Shown: positions 15,608 to 23,865, numbered from the stretch's first letter. The stretch is 32,273 nucleotides of DNA from Herbiconiux sp. (GCF_023264895.1 NZ_JAHFUY010000047.1:1-32273), one strand, 5' to 3'. Translations and numbers: made by a program. The notes: generated by a model not told the origin, from the sequence alone.

Positions 15608-16530
15608 GCATCCCACCCGCCGGCGTCCCGGCCACGTCCCCCGTCGTCGTCACCGGATCCACGGGCGCTCTCGGAGGCCGCGTCGCCCGGCTGCTGCAGG
15701 AGGCGGGGGTGCCGCTCCGCCTCATCGTGCGCGACCCGGCGCGGGCGCCCGAGATCGCGGGCGCCGAGGTCGCCGTCGCCGCCTACTCCGACACCACGTC
15801 CCTCGAGGCAGCGCTCGCCGGCGCCCGCCTCGTCTTCATGGTGTCGGCCGCCGAGAACGCCGACCGGCTCGCCGTGCACCGCTCCTTCATCGACGCGGCC
15901 CGTGCCGCGGGCGTCGAGCACATCGTCTACACGTCGTTCTTCGGGGCGGCTCCGGATGCGACGTTCACGCTCGCGAGAGACCACTTCGTCACCGAGAACC
16001 TCATCCGCGAGGCGGGTCTCGGCCACACGTTCCTCCGCGACAACCTCTACACCGACTTCCTGCCCATGCTCGCCGGCCCCGACGGCGTCATCCGCGGACC
16101 GGCGGGCAGCGGCCGCGTCGCCTCCGTCACGCGCGACGACGTGGCCGAGAGCGCGACCCGGGTGCTGCTCGACCGGTTGGGGTCTCCGGATGCGCACGCG
16201 GGCACCACCTACGAGCTCACGGGCCCGGAGGCGCTCGGCCTCGACGAGGTCGCGGCGATCGTGACGGAGGCGCGGGAGCGGGCGGGCGCCGGTTCCGACT
16301 CGGCTTCCGACTCGGCCGAGGGCCCGGTCACCTACCTCGACGAGACGCTGGCCGAGGCCTACGCCTCCCGCGCCGCCTACGACGCCCCGCAGTGGCAGCT
16401 CGACGCCTGGGTGAGCACCTACACGGCCATCGCCGCAGGCGAGCTCGCACGGGTCACCTCCGGCGTCGAGCACCTCACGGGCCACCCGCCGCGCTCCCTG
16501 CGCGACTTCCTCGGCCTCACCGACGCCTGA
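15604..16530 (+). CDS. NmrA-like NAD(P)-binding SDR oxidoreductase
   Basis: A 308-residue atypical short-chain dehydrogenase. VVVTGSTGALGGRVARLL (about 14-31) is the Rossmann nucleotide-binding loop. LIVRDPARAPE after the second strand suggests NADP(H) preference through its Arg residues. VEHIVYTSFFGAAPDA and FLRDNLYTDFLPML are typical of NmrA/QOR2-like proteins, which act as NADPH-dependent quinone reductases or redox sensors. GGGGGA precedes the ATG, which overlaps the stop of the BrkB gene. A small SDSASDS duplication sits in the C-terminal domain. Its stop abuts the stop of the convergent lipoprotein gene in a TGATCA palindrome, leaving no intergenic base. Confidence 0.9.
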   Translation: MSIPPAGVPATSPVVVTGSTGALGGRVARLLQEAGVPLRLIVRDPARAPEIAGAEVAVAAYSDTTSLEAALAGARLVFMVSAAENADRLAVHRSFIDAARAAGVEHIVYTSFFGAAPDATFTLARDHFVTENLIREAGLGHTFLRDNLYTDFLPMLAGPDGVIRGPAGSGRVASVTRDDVAESATRVLLDRLGSPDAHAGTTYELTGPEALGLDEVAAIVTEARERAGAGSDSASDSAEGPVTYLDETLAEAYASRAAYDAPQWQLDAWVSTYTAIAAGELARVTSGVEHLTGHPPRSLRDFLGLTDA

Positions 16531-17640
16531 TCAGTGCACCCGTTCCAGCCGCCCCAGCTCGTCGCCGTCGATGTCGAAGAGTCGCAGGTAACCGTTGTCG
16601 AGTGCGATCGTGCGTGTGCGGGTGTCCCAGCCGGGCCATCGCGGCCAGCAGTACACGAAGTCCGACGCGTAAGCGGGAACGAAGAATCCCGTGCCGTCAC
16701 CGGTCCAGGGCAGCCCCGTCGCTGCGGGTGATCCGGGTCGCAGATCGACGGTGCGGCACTCGTCGATCGTGAAAGTGCCGTCATCGCGATAGGTGATGGT
16801 AGCGCGGTCGGGCCAGTCGGCAGGCAGCTCCTCGAACCCCGGGGGCGGGGTCGCTGAGACGGTGGTCGGGGTGGAGGGGTCGATACCTTCGGCGATGCCC
16901 ACCGGCGTCCAGGTGCCGAGCAGGTCGTCCGCGGAAGCGGGGAGGAGGCCTTCGGCGAGCGGGGTGGGCAGTCGGAGCGCCACCTTGGATTCCTCATCGG
17001 CGGTCGGTCGGTAGCCGGGCGGGTACCAGTCCGCGGCGGCGGCGGGTGTCTTGATCGCGGGTTCGAGCTGGGCGAGCGACTCGCCGTCGACCCCCAGCAT
17101 CTCCACCCCGTCGCCGTCGCCGAGCGCGCGGAAGCTGTGCATTCCGGTCAGCCAGGAGATCCCCGGAACGTCCATGGGCTGATCTCCGTCAGGCCCGAGA
17201 AAGCAGGTCTGAGCACCGCCTACCGCTCCGGTCACGAGCCCGTTCACCGTGCCCGCCCACTCGACCAAGAGGGGCCCGCACTCACGGAAGACCGTGATGG
17301 TCTGACCCTGGGGGCCGGCGCCGTTGATCCACACCACAGTGCCAGGGGCGTCGCCGTCGGCCTCCACCACCTGCCACTCGCCCACGAGGCCGATCGCGTC
17401 CGAGACCTCGGTGGTGGGGGTGCCGGAGAGCAGGGGGTCGCCGGGTTGGAAGGTCGGGACCGGATCTGGGATCGGTGCGGGCGTGCCCTCGGCGGCCTCA
17501 TCCGCTGCTCCGGTGCCCTGCCCGGCGCATCCGGTCAGGAGCAGTGCCACAGCCAGCGCTGCGACCGCACCGCTCGCTGCTCCGGCGCGCGGGCCGGACC
17601 CCGCTCCTGGTCGCGTCGCCCTGCGCATCCGGTCCCCCAT
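16531..17640 (-). CDS. Lipoprotein with two META/HslJ-like modules
   Basis: From ATG 17640 this is 369 residues, with a lipoprotein signal peptide ending LLLTGC (lipidated Cys38). After a Pro-rich spacer, two modules share one pattern. Module 1 (~85-205) runs from IGLVGEWQVVEADG through ECGPLLVEWAG and TCF to VEMLGVDGESLAQLEP. Module 2 (~235-369) runs from DLLGTWTPVG through GTFTIDECRTVDL and VYCW to YLRLFDIDGDELGRLERVH. The LxGTW start, central Cys and final L-x-x-D-G-x-x-L-x-x-L strand resemble META/HslJ domains, which is my inferred assignment. The start is ambiguous: GGAGGGG supports 17640; 17661 (leaderless, TAGTGT upstream) and 17628 are alternatives. Located on the outer face of the membrane; function unknown. 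Confidence 0.8.
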   Translation of the reverse strand: MGDRMRRATRPGAGSGPRAGAASGAVAALAVALLLTGCAGQGTGAADEAAEGTPAPIPDPVPTFQPGDPLLSGTPTTEVSDAIGLVGEWQVVEADGDAPGTVVWINGAGPQGQTITVFRECGPLLVEWAGTVNGLVTGAVGGAQTCFLGPDGDQPMDVPGISWLTGMHSFRALGDGDGVEMLGVDGESLAQLEPAIKTPAAAADWYPPGYRPTADEESKVALRLPTPLAEGLLPASADDLLGTWTPVGIAEGIDPSTPTTVSATPPPGFEELPADWPDRATITYRDDGTFTIDECRTVDLRPGSPAATGLPWTGDGTGFFVPAYASDFVYCWPRWPGWDTRTRTIALDNGYLRLFDIDGDELGRLERVH

Positions 17641-17734
17641 CGTGCCCCTCCAGCCGCTCATGGCCCGAACACTATTCGACGGGCGTGGCGCGAGCCTGCG
17701 AATCCGCCGCCGAAGTGGCGACGGGGGCCCCGGC

Positions 17735-17740
17735 TAAACT
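17735..17740 (+). promoter_or_regulatory. -10 box for leaderless pyrE
   Basis: TAAACT ends 6 bp before GTG 17747. There is no Shine-Dalgarno, so translation from the very 5' end is expected. Confidence 0.55.
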
Positions 17741-17746
17741 GGGGCC

Positions 17747-18295
17747 GTGACCGACGCGCGCAGCCAACTCATCGAGTACATCAAGACGGATGCCGTGTTC
17801 CACGGCGACTTCACGCTCACGAGCGGCAAGAAGGCGAGCTACTACGTCGACCTGCGGAAGGTCTCGCTCGACCACCGCGTGGCCCCGCTGATCGGGCAGG
17901 TCATGCTCGACCTGATCGAGGGCATCCGCGACGTCGACGCGGTCGGCGGGCTCACCATGGGCGCCGATCCGATCGCCTCCGCGGTGCTGCACCAGGGCGC
18001 CGCCCGCGGCCTCTCCTACGACGCCTTCGTGGTGCGCAAGGAGCCGAAGGACCACGGCCGCGGCCGCCAGGTCGAGGGCCCCGACGTGGCGGGCAAGCGC
18101 GTCGTCGTGCTCGAGGACACCTCCACCACCGGCGGATCGCCGCTCGCCGCCATCGCCGCGCTCGAGAAGGCCGGCGCGATCATCGCGGGGGTGGCCGTGG
18201 TCGTCGACCGCGCCACCGGTGCCGGCGAGCGCATCGAGGAGGCCGGCTACCCGTACCACTACGCGATCGGGCTGGCGGACCTGGGGCTGGAGTAG
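17747..18295 (+). CDS. pyrE: Orotate phosphoribosyltransferase
   Basis: A 182-residue type I phosphoribosyltransferase starting at GTG. LTSGKKASYYVDLRKVS near the N-terminus is the orotate-site segment. VVVLEDTSTTGGSP (119-132) is the PRPP-binding loop, and FVVRKEPKDHGRGRQVEG is the flexible catalytic loop. It converts orotate and PRPP to orotidine 5'-phosphate in pyrimidine synthesis. Length matches the family. It is isolated from other pyr genes here. A TAAACT box directly upstream suggests leaderless transcription. The next gene starts 2 bp after the stop and is probably in the same transcript. Confidence 0.96.
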   Translation: MTDARSQLIEYIKTDAVFHGDFTLTSGKKASYYVDLRKVSLDHRVAPLIGQVMLDLIEGIRDVDAVGGLTMGADPIASAVLHQGAARGLSYDAFVVRKEPKDHGRGRQVEGPDVAGKRVVVLEDTSTTGGSPLAAIAALEKAGAIIAGVAVVVDRATGAGERIEEAGYPYHYAIGLADLGLE

Positions 18296-18297
18296 GC

Positions 18298-19167
18298 ATG
18301 ACCGGCGCGAGCTCGGGCCGAGGACCGGAGGGCGCTGCCGATTCCGGCTCGGGGCCGGCCATCGGCGGCGACCCCGGCACCGGCACCGGCCCCGTCGGCG
18401 GCACCGACACCGGCCACGGCGACCGCGGCGTCGGCTCGGGTGGTGCTGTGTCGGGTCGAGAGCCTGCTCCCGCTGGCGGTGCTGCGTCATCCCCCGCCAC
18501 CGCACCCGGCGGGCCGGATCGAGGTCGAGACTCCGTGTTCCTCCGCGCGGTGCTCGTGGGTGGTGCGGTGCTCGCGCTGGGCCTCGCCGTCGTGCTGTTC
18601 TTCGTGGGGACCGCCGTCGGCGGCGCCGCGGATGCGCGCGGGTCCGACTCGGGCCCGGCCGGTGCCGGCGCGTCCCGTTCCGCGACCGCCACACCGGAGC
18701 CCACCCCCACCCCCTCGCCGACCCCGTCCCCCGAACCCGCAGCAGCCCCCGCTCTCCCGGCCAGACCGGCCGCCCCCGGTGTGCAGAAGTGGGACGCCCT
18801 GGCCGGCGGCGAGTGCCTCTCCGCCTTCACCTCGCCCTGGAGCGAGCAGTTCACGGTGGTCGACTGCGCGGGTGACCACAACGCCCAGCTCGTGACGCGC
18901 GGCCTGTTCACCGACCCCGCGGATCCGGCCTCGGCCACGGCGCCCTTCCCGGGCGAGGCGGAGCTCGCGGGCCGGCTCAACCTCCTCTGCACCGCTCCGG
19001 CCGTGCTCGACTACACGGCTGCGGGCGCGCTCCCGGATGTGCAGTGGCAGGCCGCCTATCCGGTGACGGAGGCCGAGTGGGTCGCGGGCGACCGCTCCTA
19101 CTACTGCTTCTTCAGCCGCACCTCCGGCGAGCCGCTCGGCGCATCCCTGGTCGCGCCACCCGCCTGA
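18298..19167 (+). CDS. Membrane-anchored septum-formation-domain protein
   Basis: A 289-residue protein. Residues 1-78 are Gly/Ser/Pro-rich and disordered. One membrane helix follows at ~82-104 (VLVGGAVLALGLAVVLFFVG), then a Pro-Thr linker. The extracytoplasmic domain (~160-289) has GECLSAFTSPWSEQFTVVDC, CAGDHNAQLVTRG, LLCTAP and SYYCFFSR. This GxCL...VVDC..DHNAQ pattern matches the actinobacterial septum-formation domain; the four Cys probably form disulfides. The family name rests on limited genetic evidence, so an exact role is not claimed. GGAG (18289-18292) lies inside the end of pyrE, which indicates coupling with pyrE. Confidence 0.8.
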   Translation: MTGASSGRGPEGAADSGSGPAIGGDPGTGTGPVGGTDTGHGDRGVGSGGAVSGREPAPAGGAASSPATAPGGPDRGRDSVFLRAVLVGGAVLALGLAVVLFFVGTAVGGAADARGSDSGPAGAGASRSATATPEPTPTPSPTPSPEPAAAPALPARPAAPGVQKWDALAGGECLSAFTSPWSEQFTVVDCAGDHNAQLVTRGLFTDPADPASATAPFPGEAELAGRLNLLCTAPAVLDYTAAGALPDVQWQAAYPVTEAEWVAGDRSYYCFFSRTSGEPLGASLVAPPA

Positions 19168-19197
19168 GCGATCCTCAGCGATGTCGGCCTCCCGCGC

Positions 19198-19203
19198 TAG
19201 AGT
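19198..19203 (+). promoter_or_regulatory. -10 box for the DUF2207 gene
   Basis: TAGAGT ends 9 bp before ATG 19213, leaving at most a few bases of leader. No ribosome site is present. Confidence 0.5.
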
Positions 19204-19212
19204 GAAACGACC

Positions 19213-21132
19213 ATGCCGAATGCACTCGACCCCGCCCGCCCCGTCCGCAGGCCCGTAGCCGCGCTCGTCGCCGCCTTCGTCGTGGCGCTGCTGGCCCTCG
19301 TGCTGCTCGGCGGGGCGCCGGCCGCTCGTGCGGATGTCGATGACTTCACGTTCGCCTCGTTCGACGGCCGCTACGAGCTCGGCATCGACGACGAGGGGCA
19401 CTCCACGCTCACCACGGTCGAGGAGTACGTGGCCGTCTTTCCCGAGATCGACCAGAACAAGGGCATCCGGCGCGCCCTGCCGCTTCGCTACCAGGGGCAT
19501 CCGACCGACCTGGAACTCGTGAGCGTCACCGACGAGAACGGCACGCCGCGACCGTTCGAGACGGAGACCGACGACGAGAACCTCATCGTCACGATCGCCG
19601 CCGACGACTACGTGCACGGCGAGCAGAGCTACGTGCTCACCTATACCCAGCGGGATGTCACGGGCTACTTCGCCGACACCGACGACGACGAGTTCTACCG
19701 GGACACCAACGGCACCATCTCGGCGCAGCCGATCGCGGTGCACACCACCACCACGATCGTCGCGCCCGAGCTGGTCTCGGCGCTCACAGGCGAGACGGGC
19801 TGCTTCGTGGGCCCGGAGGGCTCCACCGAGACGTGCGAGATCCTGCGCGCCGGAGTGGGCACGAGCGACGACGCCGAGCCCGACACGACGAGCGGCGGCG
19901 AACCGACGGATCGGACGGAGACCGCCGTCTTCACCACCCGCAACGAAGACCTGGGGCCGGGCGAGAACGTCACGATCGGCATCGCGTTCCAGCCGCACAC
20001 CTTCACCCTGCGCGACACGGCCTACCTCTCGGCGGGGTCGAGCTGGGTGCAGCTCGTCGCGACGCTGCTCGCGCTGCTCGTCGCGGTGCTCTCGATCGTC
20101 TACCGGGTCACGGTGCTGCGGGATGCGAGGGGCCGGCCGGTCATCGTGCCCGAGTTCACGACGCCGCCGGGTGTCGACCTGATGCTCGCGTCAGCGGTCA
20201 TGAAGCGCCCCACGCGGGCTGCGGCGGCGTCGTTCGTCGACTTCGCGGTGCGACGGAACATCCAGATCGTCGAGCAGGAGGGCGAGGGCGCGCCGGGCTC
20301 GAAGAAAGCGACGGGCTCGAAGGGCGTCTACTGGCTGCGACTCGTCACGCCCGAGGGGCTGAACGCGGCCGAGCTCGAGCTCGCGCGCGGCCTGTTCGGC
20401 CCGGAGCTCGCATCCGGAGCGTGGCGGGAGCTCAAGGCGAAGGACACGGAGCTCGCCAAGCAGATCCAGGCACTCCGCGCGTCGACGCGGAAGCGGGGGC
20501 TGAGTGAGGGGTACTTCCGCTCCGGGACGGCCTGGCGCGGGTCGCTGCTGCTGATCGCCGCCTTCGTGCTGGCGATCGTGAGCTTCATCACGGGAGCGAT
20601 GTCGCTCGAGGCGGCGCTCGGCGGGCCACTGCCCGTCATCGCGATGGTGGTGGCCATCGCGGTGATCGTCGTCGTGCTCGCCACCGCGTTCCGGTCGCCG
20701 CTCACGGCGAAGGGTGCTGAGCTCCGCGACTACATCGAGGGCATCAAGATGTACATCGAGTGGGCGGAGGAGGAGCGGTTCCGGGTGCTGCAGAGCCCTG
20801 AGGGCGCGCTGCGCACGGGCATCGACGCTCCGGACTGGGGGCAGGTGGTGCGGCTCTACGAGAAGCTCCTGCCCTACGCGGTGCTGCTGGGGCTCGAGAC
20901 GGAGTGGGCGAAGGTGCTCGGCACCTACTACGAGAACCTCGGCACCGAGCCCGACTGGTACGGCGGCAGCACGGGCTTCAACAGCTACCTCTTCGCCTCG
21001 AGCATCGGTGCCCTGAGCTCGAGCACGGTTTCGGCGTTCTCCGGCACGTCCTCCTCGAGCTCGAGCGGCTTCTCGGGCGGCGGAGGCTCGTCGGGCGGCG
21101 GCGGGGGCGGCGGGGGAGTCGGCGGGGTCTGA
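19213..21132 (+). CDS. DUF2207 domain membrane protein
   Basis: A 639-residue protein. A signal segment (~14-40, LVAAFVVALLALVLLGGAPAARA) precedes the DUF2207 extracytoplasmic beta domain. That domain includes ELGIDDEGHSTLTTVEEYVAVF, IRRALPLRY, VLTYTQRDVTGYF and TIVAPE. Membrane helices follow at about 279-303, 442-463 and 472-492. The loop between the first two carries a predicted cytoplasmic domain (PPGVDLMLASAVMKRPTRAA...). A second one after the last helix contains EYIEWAEEERF-like sequence (IKMYIEWAEEERFRVLQSPE). The tail is Ser-rich then almost pure Gly, as in many DUF2207 proteins. Function unestablished. A TAGAGT box upstream suggests its own leaderless promoter, though it may also be read through from pyrE. 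Confidence 0.92.
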   Translation: MPNALDPARPVRRPVAALVAAFVVALLALVLLGGAPAARADVDDFTFASFDGRYELGIDDEGHSTLTTVEEYVAVFPEIDQNKGIRRALPLRYQGHPTDLELVSVTDENGTPRPFETETDDENLIVTIAADDYVHGEQSYVLTYTQRDVTGYFADTDDDEFYRDTNGTISAQPIAVHTTTTIVAPELVSALTGETGCFVGPEGSTETCEILRAGVGTSDDAEPDTTSGGEPTDRTETAVFTTRNEDLGPGENVTIGIAFQPHTFTLRDTAYLSAGSSWVQLVATLLALLVAVLSIVYRVTVLRDARGRPVIVPEFTTPPGVDLMLASAVMKRPTRAAAASFVDFAVRRNIQIVEQEGEGAPGSKKATGSKGVYWLRLVTPEGLNAAELELARGLFGPELASGAWRELKAKDTELAKQIQALRASTRKRGLSEGYFRSGTAWRGSLLLIAAFVLAIVSFITGAMSLEAALGGPLPVIAMVVAIAVIVVVLATAFRSPLTAKGAELRDYIEGIKMYIEWAEEERFRVLQSPEGALRTGIDAPDWGQVVRLYEKLLPYAVLLGLETEWAKVLGTYYENLGTEPDWYGGSTGFNSYLFASSIGALSSSTVSAFSGTSSSSSSGFSGGGGSSGGGGGGGGVGGV

Positions 21133-21178
21133 CCCCGCCACCCCGCGTTCCGCTCGCTGAGCGGTGCCGCCCCGGCCT

Positions 21179-21240
21179 GACTGCTCGCCCGCCGGACTGC
21201 TCGCCGGCCGGATTGCTCGCCCGCGACTGCTCGCCGGCCG
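21179..21240. repeat. 16-bp tandem repeat, four copies
   Basis: Units GACTGCTCGCCCGCCG, GACTGCTCGCCGGCCG, GATTGCTCGCCCGC (two bases short) and GACTGCTCGCCGGCCG run head to tail from 21179, and a partial unit continues to 21250. Copies 2 and 4 are identical. Confidence 0.9.
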
Positions 21241-21346
21241 GACTTGGCCGTCCCTGCCTGCCCGCAATCATCGGCAGCATGTGGACAACGGCGATTCTGG
21301 GCGCCACCGGGGCCTCATGCGGCTCGGATGGCGTCAGGGTTGGCGA

Positions 21347-21372
21347 AGTCCGCGCCCGTGGGGGCGCGGACT
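21347..21372. terminator. Hairpin terminator shared by the convergent DUF2207 and DUF4190 genes
   Basis: AGTCCGCGCCC (21347-21357) pairs perfectly with GGGCGCGGACT (21362-21372) around a 4-nt loop. It is the only strong simple stem between the two convergent stops. Confidence 0.65.
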
Positions 21373-21396
21373 GTCGGCCGGGGTGGCCACGTGGGA

Positions 21397-21450
21397 GTGG
21401 GGACCGCCGACCGGGTGGGGACCACCGCCGGGGTGGGGACCGCCGCCTGG
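21397..21450. repeat. 18-bp tandem repeat, three copies
   Basis: GTGGGGACCGCCGACCGG, GTGGGGACCACCGCCGGG and GTGGGGACCGCCGCCTGG follow one another, ending 5 bp before the DUF4190 stop. One plus-strand frame reads WGPPTGWGPPPGWGPPPGG, like the Pro-Gly leader of some actinobacterial membrane proteins. No start, stop context or continuing domain supports a gene. Confidence 0.85.
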
Positions 21451-21455
21451 TGGGG

Positions 21456-22310
21456 TCACGCGGCCGACGCTGCGAAGGCGCCGAAGAGGGCGATGCCGGC
21501 GGCTCCGATCCAGAAGGCGGCCACGAGGATCCAGCCCGCGAGGGTGACGTAGCCGAGTATGAGGCCGGCGAGGGTGATGCCGTAGCCGTCGTCGCGGTTC
21601 TTCTTGATCTGGCCGAGGGCGATGTGGCCCGTGATGACCGGCACGAGGCCGAACCCGAGGATGCCGAGCACGAGGGTTACGATGCCGAGCGTGTTCGTGC
21701 GCGGAGCCTCCGGGTAGTACTGCGGCACCGTGGCGCTCGCCCCTGCGCCCGCGCCGGCACCGGGCCCACCCGCCACGACGCCACCGGTCGGCGCGGCAGG
21801 CGCAGAGGAATAGCCGCCGACCGGGGTCGGGGTCGCAGGCGGGGTGGGAGCGTAGGCCGGGGAGGTCGCGTACGCCTGAGTGGGGGCGTGGGCCGGAGCA
21901 GGAGCTGCGGCCGGCGTGGAGTAGGAGGAGGCCGGTGCCGCGGCCGCCACTAAGGCCGCCTTGTCGCCTAGCGGCACGGTCGGCTGCGCCGCGGTGGCGA
22001 CGAAGGGCGTGCTGGAGTCGAGGGGCTTGGTCGCGTGGGCCTTCGCGGCGGTGTCGGCGGGCTTCGAGGACGCGCCGGGCGCGGAGGTGACAGCGTCGGC
22101 TGGGCCGGAGATGGGCGTGGTGGTGGCTGCGTCCCGGGCAATCACGGCGGTATCCGGGGCGGCGTCCACCGGCGTGGGGGCGGTCGCGTCTGCGGTGGCG
22201 GCGTCCGCGACGGCGTCCACGGGCGTGGTGGCGGTCGCGTCTGCGGTGGCTTCCGCGTCGGTGTCGGCGGGGGTGGTGGTGGCGTCGGGGGTGATGGTCT
22301 GGTTCGTCAT
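21456..22310 (-). CDS. DUF4190 domain membrane protein with long Ala/Thr/Pro-rich leader
   Basis: A 284-residue protein. The C-terminal ~85 residues are a DUF4190 domain: NTLGIVTLVLGILGFGLVPV (helix 1), GHIALGQIKKNRDDGYGITLAG, and LILGYVTLAGWILVAAFWIG (helix 2), ending in a short third hydrophobic stretch. The first ~195 residues have low complexity (Ala, Thr, Pro, Asp) and include two near-identical copies of a TTPVDA/TPVDAAxD motif encoded by a 39-bp DNA repeat. The leader ends with PQYYPEAPRTN, the normal lead-in to DUF4190. Function unknown. No Shine-Dalgarno; TAGCGT lies 7 bp before ATG 22310, so it is probably leaderless. The gene is convergent with DUF2207. Confidence 0.88.
   Translation of the reverse strand: MTNQTITPDATTTPADTDAEATADATATTPVDAVADAATADATAPTPVDAAPDTAVIARDAATTTPISGPADAVTSAPGASSKPADTAAKAHATKPLDSSTPFVATAAQPTVPLGDKAALVAAAAPASSYSTPAAAPAPAHAPTQAYATSPAYAPTPPATPTPVGGYSSAPAAPTGGVVAGGPGAGAGAGASATVPQYYPEAPRTNTLGIVTLVLGILGFGLVPVITGHIALGQIKKNRDDGYGITLAGLILGYVTLAGWILVAAFWIGAAGIALFGAFAASAA
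22161..22250 (-). repeat. 39-bp direct repeat, in frame, within the DUF4190 gene
   Basis: 22161-22199 and 22212-22250 differ at only 2 of 39 positions and start 51 bp (17 codons) apart, so the reading frame is kept. The near identity points to a recent duplication inside the disordered leader. Confidence 0.88.
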
Positions 22311-22316
22311 GCTTCG

Positions 22317-22322
22317 ACGCTA
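22317..22322 (-). promoter_or_regulatory. -10 box for the DUF4190 gene
   Basis: TAGCGT on the minus strand, the same hexamer at nearly the same spacing as before xthA and the gene at 32111. Confidence 0.5.
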
Positions 22323-22409
22323 CGGAACGCATCCGTCGGAGGGATCGGACCGGCGGCTGATCTCTGCCGGGCGCCCGTGGTACCCGGGGATGACGGCGGG
22401 GCACGCACG

Positions 22410-22447
22410 ACGGCCGCCCGTGAGACCAGGGTCTCAGGAGCGGCCGT
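22410..22447. terminator. Long interrupted hairpin between the DUF4190 and LCP genes
   Basis: ACGGCCGC (22410-22417) pairs with GCGGCCGT (22440-22447). Inside it, TGAGACC (22421-22427) pairs with GGTCTCA (22430-22436), with a 3-nt internal loop on each side. Together with the stem at 22468-22500 it forms a double terminator for the LCP gene. Confidence 0.65.
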
Positions 22448-22467
22448 GAGCGAGTGCAGCGCGCGAA

Positions 22468-22500
22468 CGGGCTGCGCACTCGGATGAGTGCAGCAGCCCG
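22468..22500 (-). terminator. Terminator of the LCP gene
   Basis: Outer stem CGGGCTGC (22468-22475)/GCAGCCCG (22493-22500) and inner stem GCACTC (22476-22481)/GAGTGC (22486-22491) join into a 14-bp stem with one bulged A and a 4-nt loop. It begins 7 bp past the LCP stop codon. Confidence 0.8.
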
Positions 22501-22507
22501 AGCGGCG

Positions 22508-23836
22508 TCAGCCCGAGAAGGGGTTGGCGCAGGTCTGCTGGTCGGCGGTCTGACCCTTGACGCCCTCGATGACCTCCGGGGCGGTGGGCACCTCCGTGGT
22601 CGGCACCTCGGTCGACGGATCGACGGGCGCCTCCGGGTCGACGGGAGCCTCGGCACCGGGGTCGGCCGGTTCGGCCGGATCCACCGGGGTCTCCTCGGCG
22701 GGCGCCTCGGCGGTCGGGTTCGTCGGATCCTCCACGATGGTCGATCCCGTTCCGGTGGAGTCGGCGCCGAGGGTGAAGGGCTCGTCGTTCAGCACCTTGG
22801 CGAACAGCTCGTCGGCCGTCGACTGCAGCGGCACGACCTTGCCCGGGTAGTCGGAGGAGGATCCGACCGGGTACTGCGCGAACACGATCTTCGAGAGGTC
22901 GATGTCCTTCAGCGTGAGGGCGAGCGACACCATGGCATCGACGCTCGCGAGCGACTGCGAGGGCAGGATGTTCTGCGACGCGGCCTGGGCGAGACCGAAC
23001 AGCTTCGTGACATCCGTGAGCGTGTTCGAGCTCTTCATGGTGCGGATGAGCGACGCGAGGTACTGCTGCTGCGAGGCGATGCGCGCGAGGTCGCTGCCGT
23101 CGCCGACGCCGTGGCGGTTGCGCAGGAACGACAGCGCCATCTGGCCCTCGATGGTCGAGGTGCCGGCGGGCAGGTCGAGGCCCGAATCAGTATCGACGAT
23201 GGGCTCGACGAGGCAGACGGGCACGCCGCCCACGGCGTTGGTCATCTCGATGACGCCGTTGAACGAGGTCGCCGCGGCGTACTGGATGGGCACACCGGTG
23301 AGATCCGTGATGGTCGTGGCCACGCACGCGAGCCCACCGCGGGCGAACGCGTCGTTGAGGGGCTGAGCGCTCATGGCATCGAAGACCTCGCCGGTCGCCG
23401 GATCGGTGCATTCGGGCTGCGGGATCACGAGGTCGCGCGGGAAGCTCACGACCACCGCGTTGGTGTGGTCGGCCGAGACGTGCAGCAGGATGTTGACGTC
23501 GTTGAGGGTCGCGTCGCGCTCGCCGAAGTCCTCACCCTGGTTGGGGTCGTTGTCGGTGCCGACGATGAGCATGTTGAAGCCGCCCTCGAAGGCGCCGAGG
23601 AGCGGCGGAGCGGCGGGCGCGTCCTCGCCGTTGGAGATGTCGACGGCGTTCGCGCTGAACTGCTGCGCCACGCTGGTGACCGCGTAGGCCGTGACCGCAC
23701 CCACGCTCACGAGCGCCACCGCCGCCACGACGGCGAGCCACTTCACCACGGCGGCGACCGGCGACGACGTGTGCTGCCGACCGTGCCGGATGGGGCCGGA
23801 GGGGCGCGGTCGGGGGCGTCGCTCGGTGTCGTTCAA
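22508..23836 (-). CDS. LCP (LytR-CpsA-Psr) family cell-wall polymer ligase
   Basis: From TTG 23836 the protein is 442 residues. A Pro/Arg-rich cytoplasmic start is followed by one membrane helix (~27-48, VVKWLAVVAAVALVSVGAVTAYAV). The extracytoplasmic LCP domain has FNMLIVGTDN, DVNILLHVSADHTNAVVVSFPRDL, LNDAFARGG, VGGVPVCL, LSFLRNRHGVGDGSDLARIASQQQ and a TMKS helix. LCP enzymes move wall polymers from lipid carriers onto peptidoglycan. The last ~100 residues are a Pro/Glu/Asp/Thr-rich tail ending with a Cys near CANPFSG. Start choice: AGAAGGA lies 7 bp before TTG 23836. An ATG at 23914 in the same frame has no ribosome site, and its extra 26 residues come from a repetitive His/Arg/Pro stretch. 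Confidence 0.88.
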   Translation of the reverse strand: MNDTERRPRPRPSGPIRHGRQHTSSPVAAVVKWLAVVAAVALVSVGAVTAYAVTSVAQQFSANAVDISNGEDAPAAPPLLGAFEGGFNMLIVGTDNDPNQGEDFGERDATLNDVNILLHVSADHTNAVVVSFPRDLVIPQPECTDPATGEVFDAMSAQPLNDAFARGGLACVATTITDLTGVPIQYAAATSFNGVIEMTNAVGGVPVCLVEPIVDTDSGLDLPAGTSTIEGQMALSFLRNRHGVGDGSDLARIASQQQYLASLIRTMKSSNTLTDVTKLFGLAQAASQNILPSQSLASVDAMVSLALTLKDIDLSKIVFAQYPVGSSSDYPGKVVPLQSTADELFAKVLNDEPFTLGADSTGTGSTIVEDPTNPTAEAPAEETPVDPAEPADPGAEAPVDPEAPVDPSTEVPTTEVPTAPEVIEGVKGQTADQQTCANPFSG

Positions 23837-23865
23837 GTCGTGTCCTTCTGGCGTCTGATGCGGCT

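Larger units (their letters stand above)
21133..21455. other. Gene-free gap between convergent DUF2207 and DUF4190 genes
   Basis: 323 bp with no supportable gene. It holds a 16-bp tandem repeat (21179-21240), a perfect GC-rich hairpin (21347-21372) and an 18-bp tandem repeat (21397-21450). Short open frames here are low-complexity and are not annotated. Confidence 0.7.

Noticed and set aside
21244-21552. Small plus-strand genes in the 21133-21455 gap
   Set aside because: They run through tandem repeats, overlap the DUF4190 gene, and have no ribosome site or domain.
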